In this document: in pieces, positions 30,764-42,574 of the stretch | How positions within the stretch are numbered: the stretch's first letter is position 1 | Layout of the letters: the number at the start of each line of letters is the position of its first letter | From: Paralithodes platypus | Lineage: Eukaryota > Arthropoda > Malacostraca > Decapoda > Lithodidae | Assembly (NCBI GenBank): GCA_032716605.1 | Contig: CM064571.1 | Coordinates: 18,387,856 to 18,451,855, forward strand | DNA length: 64,000 nucleotides | Direction of reading: 5' to 3' | The notes under the pieces: generated by a model | The model's database searches: none | What the model was told of the DNA's origin: nothing | Seen by the model: the letters and a program-made list of their open reading frames with translations, nothing else | Made by a program: the position numbers and the translations under genes

Positions 30764-31029
30764 ACCGTACTGACAGGCTATATATCTGGAAGACTTGGGA
30801 TTATATTAGAGAAAAGTGCCTTGAGGGAGTAAGACACTGGTAGAACTACTCGACACCTTTTCTCGAAGATATCAAGGATTTACACGTATCCTTGTTGGCC
30901 CACTGGTGCAACCCAACATCGAGCACTTTGCCTTGATATAGGAATTACTATAACTCGAGTATGCAGCACTGGCCACGCGCTTTAGTTGTAGTAAACCTAC
31001 CCCCTCAGTAAGACTTGGTAGGAAGAGCA

Positions 31030-31429
31030 TGTGGTTGAAATACGAAATGTTAGCACCCTTACCTCACGGTGAGAATATCCCTGTAGAAATGCGCGGCGCT
31101 GAATAGCCTAGGCCTACGCTACGCAGTTCCCCATCCAAGCTCCGTCAACGCTCCAGAAACTGCGACCACAAACCACAATCCAACCTGACCTACAGCTACA
31201 GTGATGCCCACACGAACCACCGACCTCGGCTGAATCTATTCACCCACCACAGGAACACTGCACTCAGTAAATACAACGGGAGCTCCCCACAACCTCCACA
31301 CCAAAGTCGTCACACACGTGCCTCACTGTTTACTGGCGTTCGTTCGCCGAATATCCCTAAAACTCGCTAGCCTACCCAAATATGCCTAAAACTAGCTAGC
31401 CTATCCAACATAAATCAAATTACAACACA
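31030..31429 (-). repeat. 3' LTR
   Basis: 400 bp, TG...CA ends; pairs with 36058-36455. Confidence 0.92.
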
Positions 31430-31442
31430 CGCCCCCCTGATC
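31430..31442 (-). promoter_or_regulatory. Polypurine tract
   Basis: CAGGGGGGCG on the minus strand directly before the 3' LTR. Confidence 0.6.
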
Positions 31443-31610
31443 TCAAGATCAATCTAACAAAACAAAACAAAACAAACAAAATTTAACAAGAGAAGACAAC
31501 TATATGGGAAAGACAACAACGAAATCATAGTAAATTTCCACCGTACCTAATGGCATACCGCCCTAGTACTACTAAGGTACGTTAGACATCGCGCAGTCCC
31601 TTTATCCCAC

Positions 31611-32870
31611 CTACTCCATTTCACAATCACTTCCCGTCTCATAATTTCCCATCCACCCTGGCCGTCGCCTCTCTCTCAGTGACCGTCGTGGTACCACTTC
31701 GTTTTCTTCTACCTCTTCTTGCTCGTCATCCCCCACCTCATCAGTTGCAGACTCTACCACTCTTCTGACGTCCAAGATGTGACGTGGCATCCCGTCGACA
31801 CTCAGATTATTCCTGGAATGCACGTCCGTCACAATACCGCTCCCCCACTGGGATGTACACTTTGCGTTTGGGGGCTTCACCCAAATCTCCTCCCCAATTT
31901 GGATAGAGGCAGGCCCTTCTTCCCCCCCAATGGCCATCGGCACCGCACATGGATGTCGCCATTCATACTGAAATACTGCTCTTTGTGGTACGGTTCTCTC
32001 ATCCTGACCTGACCTAGGGGACATATTATACCAAAATACTGCTTCCATAGGCGCTACCTGCCCCCTCTCTGCCATCGCCTTGATTGTCCGATGATGTCTT
32101 TCCACAATTCCGTTCCCACTTGGCCGATACACAGCTCTAAAGAAAAGTCGGACATTCCACCTATCAAGCATGTCCTTCAAAGCCTGCGACCGAAAAGCAG
32201 TATCGTTATCCATCAACACCTCAACAACTGGGCCCCTCTCTAGGAAGATCTCATTCAGCACACCTGCAATCTCTTCCGCATTCTCTGCTCTTAATTCCCT
32301 CCAGATAGCCACCCGTCCAGGTCCGCAGTCTACCATAGATAGGTACAACCCCTGCCGATAGTGTGTCACATCAACCGCCAACCTTTTCCAATCGTTATCC
32401 ACTCTAATCTCCCCAGACACATGTACGCTCGGTGCAGGGTCGATCGACTGACATCTGTCACAACGTCTCGCCACCTCTCGAACGTTGTCCCTCGTGACTG
32501 CAGGGTCAACCTTCCTTGCCACAAACAGCGTCCTGTCGACTCCCATGTGGTGCATTTGATGTAGCTCCTTTACACTTGGTGCTCCCATGCCACACACTAT
32601 AGCCGCCTCCATTGTCTCCTCTGGCACCCCAAGCCATGATTTCTTTACTCTTGTTAGGGCATCTGCCTTGTTCTTCTCTGATGGCACAAAAACTACACAC
32701 AACTGCAGACCATACACATCTTTCAACTCCCTCAGAATTCCCAGACGACGCTTCACAATCAGTTCTGAGGCTCCCTTCGTTCGAACTCTTTTCTCTTCCG
32801 TCACCACTGATTTCAGCCAACCAAACACTGTAGCAGAATCAGTTCGAACCTCGATCTCTCGCAACCCCAC
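31611..32870 (-). pseudogene. Retrotransposon RNase H C-terminus and integrase
   Basis: The 419-codon frame begins inside RNase H (the third acidic site in RTDSATVFGWL; SEKNKADALTR near the end). It continues with an integrase zinc finger (HQMHH and CDRC), then the catalytic core, with acidic residues in LAVDVTHY, LMDNDTAF and GNGIVERHHR at the spacing of DD35E. The basic C-terminal tail ends at 31611. The frame itself is intact, but it is separated from the upstream RNase H by a one-base frameshift near 32870, so no full polyprotein can be made. Confidence 0.88.
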
Positions 32871-33812
32871 TTCAAGGCCAAATTGATACCTTTCAACACC
32901 GCATCCAACTCGGCCACGTTGATATTACTGTAGTCGTGCTTCTTCCTCAACCACGCAGCATCCTCAACTTCTACATTACCTATCTCCAATATCACGCCTG
33001 TCGCTATACTACTTGCGTCGCACCATACAACCCCCTTCGGGGTGTACCATCTTCCTCTCACTGGGTCTTCGCGTCTCACTCTTTCTATGACATCTTGCAT
33101 CATCGTGACTGTCTCTTTTCCAACCTTGTCTTCCGATCTTACACCTTCCGCTCTCCTCTTAACGTAACTACATGCTACCCGAAGCCATCCTGCAATGGGA
33201 TAGTGGCCCACCAGCCTTCCACAAGCTGAGAATAGCTCTCTCCTACTCCAATTCTCCCTAATTTCCGGAACCTCATTACCTCTCTGGAATACTAGCTCGC
33301 CTGTTCTATCTCTCTCTAATCTCAAGCCCAACGCTGCACCCCCCTTCCAACGGCTGCGGCTCCTTTGTGGCCAATCCAAACCTAGCCAAGTGCTCTACAA
33401 CCTCGGCTGCCGTCACCACAGTCTCATCCACTAGTATATCGTCAATATATGAATTCGTGGCAGCCTTCATCTTCTGCCTTTTCCCCAGCACTGTCTGGAG
33501 TATCCTCGCCATGATTCTTGGAGCCGAATTCAACCCGAAACCCAACCTCGTCAAGTAATACGTTGTCCCCTTATATCTTACCAGCTGGTACTTCCAGAGC
33601 TTCTCTGTCACATGAATTTGTAAATAAGCGGACTTCAAATCCACAATGGTCGAGGCCCCACCCATCTGCCTCCACTCCCCGAGTGTCTCGCCGCACACAT
33701 CCGCGACGTCATCGCCTGTGCGACTCATCACGTGGGTATTAAGTTCACGAAAATCCAATACAGGCCGTACCTTGTTTTTCGTCGGTTGAACCACCGCCAT
33801 CAACGGCAACAC
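32871..33812 (-). pseudogene. Retrotransposon reverse transcriptase and RNase H N-terminus
   Basis: Reverse transcriptase signatures VRPVLDFRELN, DLKSAYLQIHV, LGFGLNSAPRIM and the catalytic YIDDIL lie in the frame starting at 33812. A frameshift near 33345 moves reading to a second frame that carries the first RNase H acidic residue (WCDASSIATG) and NVAELDAVLKG. The 5' edge at 33812 is the junction with the nested retroposon, so the ATG there is not a natural start. Confidence 0.88.
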
Positions 33813-34326
33813 GGGTGCCCAACCCCGAAAGGAGTTGATCCCCCCGCCAAAGGCGGCTTTCTAGGGCCTTTCCTAGCTGATGCCGATAGGATTGGGTTCT
33901 AGTCATGTGGTGATGGGCTGGTCTATCCGAGTGAGAACTGAGCGATCTCTGCCATACCCATAGCTTACTCTGACTGTTCCTTTTACTTATATATCTTCTA
34001 GATCTCAAGTGGCGGCATCTTTTCCGTGGATTGACCTCCCTACTGCCAACCTAGAAGTTGGCAGATTGGGAGCCAAAGCATCACATTTTTCCCTTACCCC
34101 TCAACTTTCCCTTCATAATTGCTGAGGGGCACAGGGCCTTGGGTGGGGGCTTTGGTTTCCCGGGCGTTTCCGCACCTTCCTCAGCTCCCTGCCTTGGAGT
34201 GGCTTCGGTCACCCGGGCTTTGTTAGTGGTAAGCAGGGAGGATTTTGTGGGGGCGCTCGTTTATGGCCTTGGCCTTGCTCGAGACCTTGGGGCTGTTCAG
34301 CCAGACAGCCTGGGGAACAACAACAA
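33813..34326 (+). mobile_element. AAC-tailed retroposon copy 2, nested in pol
   Basis: Flanked by CAACGGCAACAC (33801-33812 and 34327-34338), a 12-bp target duplication. It ends with GGGGCTGTTCAGCCAGACAG then (AAC)n. It separates protease from reverse transcriptase. The 3' ~45 bp matches the LINE at 53986-55110, suggesting it used that LINE's machinery. Confidence 0.88.
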
Positions 34327-34338
34327 CAACGGCAACAC

Positions 34339-35090
34339 TCCACTCTCCACTTCCTCCCCCCACGGCAGCAGAATGCCCTCATCAATCCACCTCTTTACCT
34401 CCTTGTCAAAATCTTCTCTCACTCCCTCTTTCATACCATGTTCATAACAACCAACTTTGTTCTTCAAGACAGGCAACTCTCCTTTCAAAAACCACTTCCT
34501 ACCATCAAATACCGCAACAAAATCCTTATCCTCAATCTTGCATGGATCAGCCCCCCATTCGGTGCCTGTCTTCAACACCCCTCTCTTTGGCTCAACAACC
34601 CCGGCTGCCTTTGCGAACTTATCTTTCAGCTCTTCAGTCTCGGTCAGCTTCACAACCCTCCCTTCCGACTTTATGGCCACAGCGCATTGGGTCTCTCCAC
34701 TCTCGGTAGTTGAGCAGCTTACCGGAACCTTCCCAAATGTTACCGGTACTCTTCCATCTACAATCGTAGCGCCACCCAGTTGGCTGATCACATCCATCCC
34801 CATCACTACATCAATGCCGTCAATTACTCTATCAAGTACTATGGCCCTGATCAACAGTCGGATTCCTCGCACTGTCAACTCCACTTCTCTGGCACCCTCA
34901 CACCTTATCTCTCTTCCATCGACTGCAACCAGCCTAGCGTCCTCTCCCTCACACTTTCCTACCAAACGAGAGGCCAACACAGTGGTCGAACAGCCAGTAT
35001 CTCCACAAGGGCTCTTGCTGCTTTCCCCCCCACCAGTACCTCCACCACTGGCAGGGAGCTTGGGAGCGCCTTTACTGGACTAAAGGGGTA
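34339..35090 (-). pseudogene. Retrotransposon protease region
   Basis: Contains the aspartic protease triad as DTGCST, followed by a hydrophobic LLIRAIVL strand and VVMGMDVISQLGG, typical of retropepsins. Downstream it reads toward reverse transcriptase until cut by the retroposon at 34338. Upstream a stop near 35080 separates it from gag. Confidence 0.8.
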
Positions 35091-35250
35091 GCTTCCGGTG
35101 CAGCAGCTCCCCTTTGTCCGTTTCCCTGGTTACATACATACTGTACATACATAAAATTTTAAGACCTTGTGTTCCTCACATAAGTGCAGTTTCAGTCTCT
35201 TGTCCTAATGGTGGCGTTCCAGGCAACCCTGTTAAGGGCTGCTTCACTTG

Positions 35251-36031
35251 TCAAGTTCTTGGATTTGAGATCGGCGCGTATAGTCCGATCCCCGGTCTTC
35301 CTCGGTTGCAACGGCTCGCTATGTGCCCCTCCTTCCCACACCAATAGCAAGTTATGGCTGGCTTTGGCTCCTTACACTCCCCTGCCATGTGAGAGCCACC
35401 ACATCTGAAGCAGCGACCTTTGAACCCACGCACCTGCGGCGCCTTCCATTTCCTGCCACTCAGCTCACCCCGTGGAGCCTGCCACCCTGCCTCCACTTCC
35501 GGCTCCCCAGTAGCAACCGCTGCAACTATTTGGCTTCCTCCTGACACCAATACTCTAGCCCTAACTATTAATTCACTCACGCTCACCGACTCCACGTCCT
35601 TAACCTGCTGCAGCTCCATCGATATCCTGTCCGGAAAACCAGTTATAAAAGCTAGCTTCACGGCCCTCTCCAAGCCCTCTCCCTTCCACCCAGCTAGCCC
35701 TGCCACCCTCCTTATCTCGTTAGCAAAGACATCCACCTGCTCACCTGTCCATATCACCCTCTTTAGCCTTCCATATGCATCAAACATTCCGTGTAAAAGC
35801 CTCCTTCAATCTAGCACTTATCTTCTCAGCATCCGATTGATCATTCCCACTCATCTCAAGGTACTGTACAAGGCTAACGCATCTCCCTCAAAGTACAGTG
35901 GTATGAAACTAGACAAGTCTTCAATTTTCAAGTTTTGCCACCAATTCTGCCTTCTTTAGCCATGCCACCACATCGCCCTTACCATCATATGACTTCATCA
36001 TTTCACTACTCACCTTCCCTTTTCCAGACAT
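35251..36031 (-). pseudogene. Retrotransposon gag, multiply frameshifted
   Basis: Start ATG at 36031, 27 bp inside the 5' LTR. The first ~34 codons (MSGKGKVSSEMM...) run to a stop. The frame then shifts at least twice (near 35930 and 35880) and again near 35790. The last part (178 codons) is nucleocapsid-like with two zinc knuckles, CFRCGGSHMAGEC and CYWCGKEGHIASRC. No canonical tRNA primer-binding site was recognised beside the LTR. Confidence 0.8.
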
Positions 36032-36057
36032 GGTGACTAGTATAGGCCTAGATAGCT

Positions 36058-36455
36058 TGTGGTTGAAATATGAAATGTTAGCACCCTTACCTCACGGTGA
36101 GAATATCCCTGTAGAAATGCGCGGCGCTGAATAGCCTAGGCCTACGCTACGCAGTTCCCCATCCAAGCTCCGTCAACGCTCCAGAAACTGCGACCACAAA
36201 CCACAATCCAACCTGACCTACAGCTACAGTGATGCCCACACGAACCACCGACCTCGGCTGAATCTATTCACCCACCACAGGAACACTGCACTCAGTAAAT
36301 ACAACGGGAGCTCCCCACAACCTCCACACCAGTCGTCCCACACGTGCCTCATTGTTTACTGGCGTTCGTTCGCCGAATATCCCTAAAACTCGCTAGCCTA
36401 CCCAAATATGCCTAAAACTAGCTAGCCTACCCAACATAAATCAAATTACACCACA
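36058..36455 (-). repeat. 5' LTR
   Basis: 398 bp; in the minus sense it begins TGTGGTGTAATTTGA and ends TTTCAACCACA. Confidence 0.92.
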
Positions 36456-36460
36456 GAGCA

Positions 36461-36965
36461 TTAAGACACTGGTGAAATGGCTTCCCTCTAAGTCAGGACT
36501 TTAGTAGTGGAGGGTGTAACACACACGTGAAACAACTCTGTACTTAGTCCTTATGATACGAGAGCGTAAGACACTGGTGTAACGCCTCGTACTCATAAAA
36601 TCCCAAAATTCCAACATATAAGTTCCTCCAAAGACTCCCATAGAAGTCTAGGTCTGGAATGTAAGAGAGAGCATAAGGCACTGGTGAAGCGGCTCCTTAC
36701 TTTAATCCTATGATACGAGAGCGTAAGACACTGGTGAAACAGCTCATTTTCATGTAAGACCCTCACATCTAGTCTTCAGAAGATCTACAAGGAAGTCTTC
36801 TCCTGCCTTCTGTCAACGTCACACGACAGGACCGCCACCACAGACCAGGACGTCATAGGGAATACCAGGCAGCCACGTCTTCGGAGATCGTCGGAAGCAG
36901 CCTATATCTTCCCCTCGAGACACCTAGAGGATCCTCTATCGTGCTGGTATATATAACCTATCCAT
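36461..36965. repeat. Dispersed TAAGACACTGGTGAAAC motif cluster
   Basis: The motif recurs at about 36462, 36564, 36680 and 36723, and once on the other side of the retrotransposon at 30829. Units of 45-110 bp are poorly conserved between motifs. No gene seen. Confidence 0.55.
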
Positions 36966-36969
36966 GTCT

Positions 36970-37389
36970 GGTGATGGGCTGGTCTATCAGAATGAGAGTT
37001 GAGCGTTCTCTGCCATACCCATAGCTTACTCTGACTGTTCCTTTTACTTATATATTTTCTAGATCTCAAGTGACGGCGTCTTTTCCGTGGATTGACCTCC
37101 CTACTGCCAACCCTGGCAGATTGGGAGCCAAAGCGTCACATTTTTCCTTTGCCCCTCAACTTTCCCTTTATAATTGCTGAGGGGCACAGGGCCTTGGGTG
37201 GGGCTTTTGTTTCCCGGGCGTTTCCGCACCCTCCTCAGCTCCCCGCCTTTGAGTGGCTTCGGTCACCTGGGCATTATTAGTGGTAAGCTGGGAGGGTTCT
37301 GTGGGGGCGCTCGGTTATGGCCTTGGCCTTGCTCGGGACCTTGGGGCTGCTCGGCCAGACAGCCTGAGGAACAGCAACAACAAACAACC
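36970..37389 (+). mobile_element. AAC-tailed retroposon copy 3
   Basis: 5'-truncated relative of 33813-34326, flanked by ATCCATGTCT (36960-36969 and 37390-37399). Confidence 0.85.
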
Positions 37390-37399
37390 ATCCATGTCT

Positions 37400-37860
37400 T
37401 ATGTAACAATCCACCTCTACCTATATGATTTGTGTTAATAAGAATAATTTATGTTTGTACTCTGTGTTATATTATCCTCTATTGCCTTCGTGCTTGTGTT
37501 CTTGTGTGTTCTCATCTTCTCCAGTCAAGTAAGAACCTTAACCTATGAAGCTCATCTTTCTACCTATTACCATTGTTTTGCTATGAAGGCCATATGGCCC
37601 ATATGGGCCTATTCAAGGGGTATGGAGCATAAGAGGACAGCTGTGGTGGAGGGGTTAACCTAACCTAGTGTCCTAAATGGGCCCCCGCTGGTTGATGCCG
37701 ATTGGCTGACTAAACCAATGTGTAAGTTTGAGCAAGCTAACCGTACCTGCACTGTAATTTATATAGTTACCAATATGGGATGATTGTGTCATGGAGGGAC
37801 AGTTGACCTTTAGTTATGAGTTACAGTGATAAGCCTCAAGTACTAGTCACTAAAGAGATT
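37400..37860. other. No gene recognised
   Basis: Unique-looking DNA; the open frames lack splice or domain support. Confidence 0.4.
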
Positions 37861-37867
37861 AGGAGAG

Positions 37868-38032
37868 AGGTATCCTGACCAGGATTTGAACCCCCTCACC
37901 CCAGGCATATTTGGGAGAGTTGGGCACTGTAACCATTCGGCCATTAGCGGATGGCCGAGTGGTTACGGTGCCAAACTCTCCCAAGTATACCTGGGGTGAG
38001 TGGGTTCAAAGCCTGGTCAAGATACCTCTCTC
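37868..38032. repeat. Head-to-head tRNA-Leu-derived inverted pair
   Basis: Right copy (plus, from 37948) starts GCGGATGGCCGAGTGGTTAC, with a class II-type arm and box B GGTTCAAAGCC. Left copy is the reverse complement with box B GGTTCAAATCC. Box A TGGCCGAGTGG is leucine-type. Mismatched stems argue against functional tRNAs. Confidence 0.7.
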
Positions 38033-38680
38033 CCAACCTGTCCGACAATATCAGTAGACTGAAGAGATTATCAAAGGTAGGCGAGCAACCACAGTTCTCA
38101 TTATATACAGCTTTCCCCATTAATTTGCCTCTATATGAACCTACCATGAATATCAAGGGAAACATCAGAGAAAGCAAATCTACCTCTCAAGACACCGAGA
38201 AAGTGGGTAATACATGGGGATTCAAAACTCTACCGACAAAATTCCAGGGTAAATTTCATGCTGTGGGATACTGCCAACTCTAGAAGCGCGATAGGCCTAA
38301 CAGAATGGTAACCATAGCGAACGCAATAGGCCTCACGGAAGCAAGACCATAAAAAAAAAACTTACAAAACACCCCAGGGGCTCTCAAAACAAAGGAATAT
38401 GTCATTAGGTGAGATAATTCCCCTCTAGTACTGTACTTCTAACCACTCACCCATTCCCCTCCTCATTTATCAGCTATTTTTCCTCATATTTCCTCCATTT
38501 ATCGGGGTTTTTCGGCGCAAATTTCTCTCGCATGGTTTCGTACACACCAGTGACTAGAGATCTTATGCAACACAGAAATCTTTCCCGCGGCCGTCAGTGT
38601 GTTTCGAGACGTCGAGATGGGAGGATGTACTGTATGTCTCTCCCCCTCACACCGGAGCATACGACCGGGCAGTGAATATA

Positions 38681-39269
38681 CAGTAAACCCCCGCTCTTTC
38701 GGACTTCAATCTTTCGGAATTCTCAGACTTCCGGACTAGCATTTCAATTCGGACTCATGGTTCAGCCTTTCGGATTTGTCCGAAAGGCTGAGAAAATACC
38801 TCCGTCCTTTTCGGACTACACTTTCAGACTACATTTAACTTCGGACTCATGCTTCAGCCTTTCGGATTTGTCCGAAAGGCTGAGAAAAATTAAATCCCAT
38901 TCGGACCAAAGAGCCGAGTTTCGGACTTGTCTGGTTAGGTGAATGTGTATTCGGACTTATAAACTTCAGACATTATTTCAGCCTTTCGGATTTGTCTGAA
39001 AGGCTGAGAAAAATTATTTCGCATTCTTACGATTGGTATAAACCTATGATTTGCTCCACAAATCTCTGAACATTGCCCATAGAAAAGTCCAGGCCCAGAA
39101 TAGTAGGAACTTCTTTGAGTTTAATTATTCGGACCGAAGAGCCGAGTTTCGGCCTTATAAACTTCGGACATTATTTCAGACAAGTCCAAATGGCTGAAGT
39201 GTGAGTTCGGACTCGGCCCTTTCGGACAGGGGTCTCCCCCAATTAGTCCGAAAGAGCGAGGGTTTACTG
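38681..39269. mobile_element. pogo/Tigger-like non-autonomous element (589 bp)
   Basis: TA flanks; inverted ends CAGTAAACCCCCGCTCTTTC and GAAAGAGCGAGGGTTTACTG. The interior has three copies of a TTCAGCCTTTCGGATTTGTC hairpin unit. CAGT ends with a TA target fit the pogo group. Confidence 0.8.
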
Positions 39270-39790
39270 TATAAGTTTTTCACCACCCAAATGTATTTCC
39301 TACTGGTTTTATCGCTCTTTAAGGTTCATATATGAAATTATATCCTAAATATAACTAATTCTGTCAGCAAATAAGGATAGAAATACACAAATAACCACCC
39401 TAGCCCCGAGCAGCAATTTCGCGTTCCTCGGGTTAAAAGGCATGCGCTTGAATTTGTGCTAATACCACGCGAAAGAAAGCTTTGTTGTCATGATAGGCAG
39501 TACACACAACAACACACACCAGTCTGCCAGTTGACACTGTGTTGCAAGCACGGCCAAGCTGCCAATCATGATTTTTGGCCGTCTGAATACATGCACTCAA
39601 GCAGTGAACAGTGATATAAAGATGGTTACAATGGTGAAATAAATCTACCTTTATCTCTATCTATTGATCTATCTACTATTTTCTCTAAAAATATTTTCAG
39701 AGATTGTACACTAAAGTGAATTGGTCTTGTATGGTGGAGATCTATATCCATCTAACCATCCACATCTCTCCCTCCCAATACATACATGCA

Positions 39791-39792
<2 letters not shown>

Positions 39793-39848
<56 letters not shown>
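39793..39848. repeat. (AT)n microsatellite
   Basis: Uninterrupted AT run; another at 40105-40146. Confidence 0.95.
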
Positions 39849-39855
<7 letters not shown>

Positions 39856-40101
39856 CACAGGCCATATACACATGCACACAAACATACCATATAAATATAG
39901 AGATGGACTCAGACATGATGGCTGTGGATGCAGGCAAACAATTATACAGAACATTTAAATACACAAATTGTTATGTCATGGTAAACGAAACAAGGGAAAA
40001 ACATAAATATATGGCTTAGGCTAAAAAATTAGGAAAATATTAAAATAGAATATAAGGCTTATGGTAATACTGTATATATACTATACTGTATATATACTAT
40101 A

Positions 40102-40156
<55 letters not shown>

Positions 40157-40579
40157 AAGAGCACAGTAAACACATAAGGATTAAAGAATCCATGATCCAT
40201 GGTAGAAAAAAGTAACAAATTATACTCATTCGCCTCAACCACCTGGGATGGAATCCAATCCAATCAATAGGGGATCATTTTCAAGATCTGGTCATATCTA
40301 ATACAACTGCCCATTGAAATTTTAAATGTATTATTATATAAAGTATAAATGCATAATGTATAAATGTATAATTATAAACCGTCATATATGTAAATTATGT
40401 AACAGTAATTCCTGGGCCTATTGTGTACAGTAACCCCTTGAAATTTGTGAGGGTTAGGTGGCAGTGGCAGGGACTGTCGCAAATATAATAAAACAACGCA
40501 AATATTTTCTAATCGTTTGGAACACTAGCCGAGGATCCCCTCCCGACCCAGTAATACTAAGTCCATGGTGACACTTAAT

Positions 40580-40848
40580 GAGGTAATGTATATATAAATA
40601 TATAATTATATATACATTATATACATGTATATATAATGTATATATAAATATATAATTATATGTACATTATATACATGTATATAATGTATATATAATTATA
40701 TATACATTATATACATGTATATAATGTATATATAATGTATATATAATTATATATACATTATATACATGTATATAATGTATATATAATGTATATATAAATA
40801 TATAATTATATATACATTATATACATGTATATAATGTATATATATTCA
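40580..40848. repeat. Self-complementary AT-rich tandem repeat
   Basis: Repeats of ATATAATTATATATACATTA and TATACATGTATATAATG; each unit is nearly palindromic. Confidence 0.85.
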
Positions 40849-41186
40849 TAAATTAATAATAATTATATTGCACCGCTGGCACCACCATTATTGTCACTAC
40901 CACCTCTTGTACCACGATTCTGTACAATTCTATACCGATACGTTTTCCCCTAACAACAAGCGAAGCGGTCGTTTCACCATGTGCTTTGCCTATGTCGGTT
41001 CTCTATCATAACATCACTGCTTGAACAATAATTTGTCAGTGAAACAATCACGGCACAAACTTCTTGTTTGTTTGTTCACAAACGAATTTGAAAATGCCGA
41101 TAAAATTATAGACGGCCGAGACAAGCCGACAATTTCAAATTAGTTTGTGAACGTCCACAAGCAGTAGCCTATTTTCGGCTTGTGCC

Positions 41187-41357
41187 ATGAAGGTTTTATA
41201 TCAGCTGCTTGTAGAGACAGTCAAGGGTGAGAAGACCGTCAGACTTGCATTTGTTGACCATGATGAGCACAGAGACAAACACAAGCAAACAGTCTGGCAG
41301 GAGTGGCAAGAGGACTACAAACTACAGTACCATTTTATTTTATTTTTTCAATTTTAA
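41187..41357 (+). CDS. Small uncharacterised open frame (56 aa)
   Basis: ATG to TAA, charged and soluble-looking (contains VKGEKTVRLAFVDHDEHR). It lies next to an inverted repeat (CACAAACGAATTTGAAAATG facing CAATTTCAAATTAGTTTGTG), so a DNA-transposon remnant is as likely as a gene. No recognised domain. Confidence 0.25.
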   Translation: MKVLYQLLVETVKGEKTVRLAFVDHDEHRDKHKQTVWQEWQEDYKLQYHFILFFQF

Positions 41358-41374
41358 CTGTTTGTATATGCTCA

Positions 41375-41485
41375 GGCTGAAAAACCTGCAAATTATCAGG
41401 CTGCAAAACCCGCGAATTATCAGGCTAAAAAAACGCGAATTATCAGGCTGAAAAACCTACGAATTATCAGGCTGAAAAACCCGCA
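41375..41485. repeat. 24-bp minisatellite, about 4.5 copies
   Basis: Unit AATTATCAGGCTGAAAAACC plus CGCG, with small variations. Confidence 0.9.
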
Positions 41486-41906
41486 AAAAAAATAATCATT
41501 TATCAAAATAGTCAAAGGAGCGAATCCCCAGGGCCCACTATACCTAAATAAAACAATCCTTGTGCATAATGATCATAATAAAGTTAACCAATTCCTTGGA
41601 GTCTGCCGGGTTCTCACAATTGATTCTCTGGGGGACAAAGTAAATTAATAAAAAAAAATATATACTGTATAATTATATATATAGGAAAAATAGGAAAATA
41701 TATAAATTAACAAATAAATATAATTCTCTCCTTAAAGATATTTAATTTGATTTGGCACAATAAATGTAATGAACTTGGCACAAAAAATATAATCTGGTAT
41801 AAAATGGGGATTGGGCCTGAGCATATAGATAGATAGATATAGATAAAATGGAAGGCATAAATACAGGGAGTAAATAAAAAAGTACACGGAAATATACCAC
41901 AATCAA

Positions 41907-42127
41907 TTAACCCTTTCAACTTCAAGATCCTAGTAAGCATTTCTGTTCTGCTTTCTGGCAATTATTAGGTGGTTTTATTGAGATTAGGAAGGGTATATGG
42001 AGTCAGAGGGTTGATGGAGATAGTCTTTACCCTTATCATTCCCACAGATCCTTTCAAAGCTGTATAAAATAGCCTAATAATAGCCAGAAATGACTGTCAA
42101 AATGCGTCATAGTCTTCAAAGGGTTGA
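41907..42127. mobile_element. Foldback MITE family B
   Basis: TTAACCCTTTCAACTTC ... GTCTTCAAAGGGTTGA. Confidence 0.85.
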
Positions 42128-42574
42128 CGGAAGAAAGATGGAAAGTCATAAGTAGCTACATAACATTGTATTATACTACAATACTACAGTATAGAGACTA
42201 AAACCATCTGACCATAGTCCATTCCACCTCTCCCCCCCCCCCCCCCCCCCTTTCACACCAATGCTTTATCCCATGGGTGAAATTAACATGTGCAGTAGAA
42301 CTCATATGAATGAATAGGACCCTTCACACAACCATAGTGCAGAGTTCCTCCCGCTGTAGGCCCTCCCACCTACCGCCTGCACTGCAAAACTGTAAAAGAA
42401 CCCACTCATTGCCATTAGTGAGCATCATGCAATATGTTCATGTGAAGATCAGGTATTTTGCCCATGCATATCTCTCCCGCATGGAACAAAATGGTCGTGT
42501 GAAGGGGGCCAAGTAAAAAACAAAAAAAGGGGGGAGAAAGGGCCTGAGCAAATGTATAGCAAATAGGTAAAAAG

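Larger units (their letters stand above)
31025..36460 (-). mobile_element. Complete LTR retrotransposon (Ty3/gypsy-like), inactivated
   Basis: Two LTRs (31030-31429 and 36058-36455) flank a minus-strand interior with gag, protease, reverse transcriptase-RNase H and integrase in that order. A 5-bp target duplication GAGCA lies outside (31025-31029 and 36456-36460). The LTRs begin TGTGG and end CACA on the plus strand. They differ by five substitutions and one 2-bp gap in about 398 bp, about 1.3%, so the insertion is young. Yet gag-pol has several frameshifts and a nested retroposon at 33813. Domain order excludes Copia; BEL/Pao is less likely from the reverse-transcriptase motifs. No env. Confidence 0.9.

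Noticed and set aside
34297..34440. Protease frame extending into the retroposon
   Set aside because: The reading past 34339 is inserted DNA, not protease.
31719..35959. Plus-strand open frames across the LTR element
   Set aside because: Antisense shadows of gag-pol.
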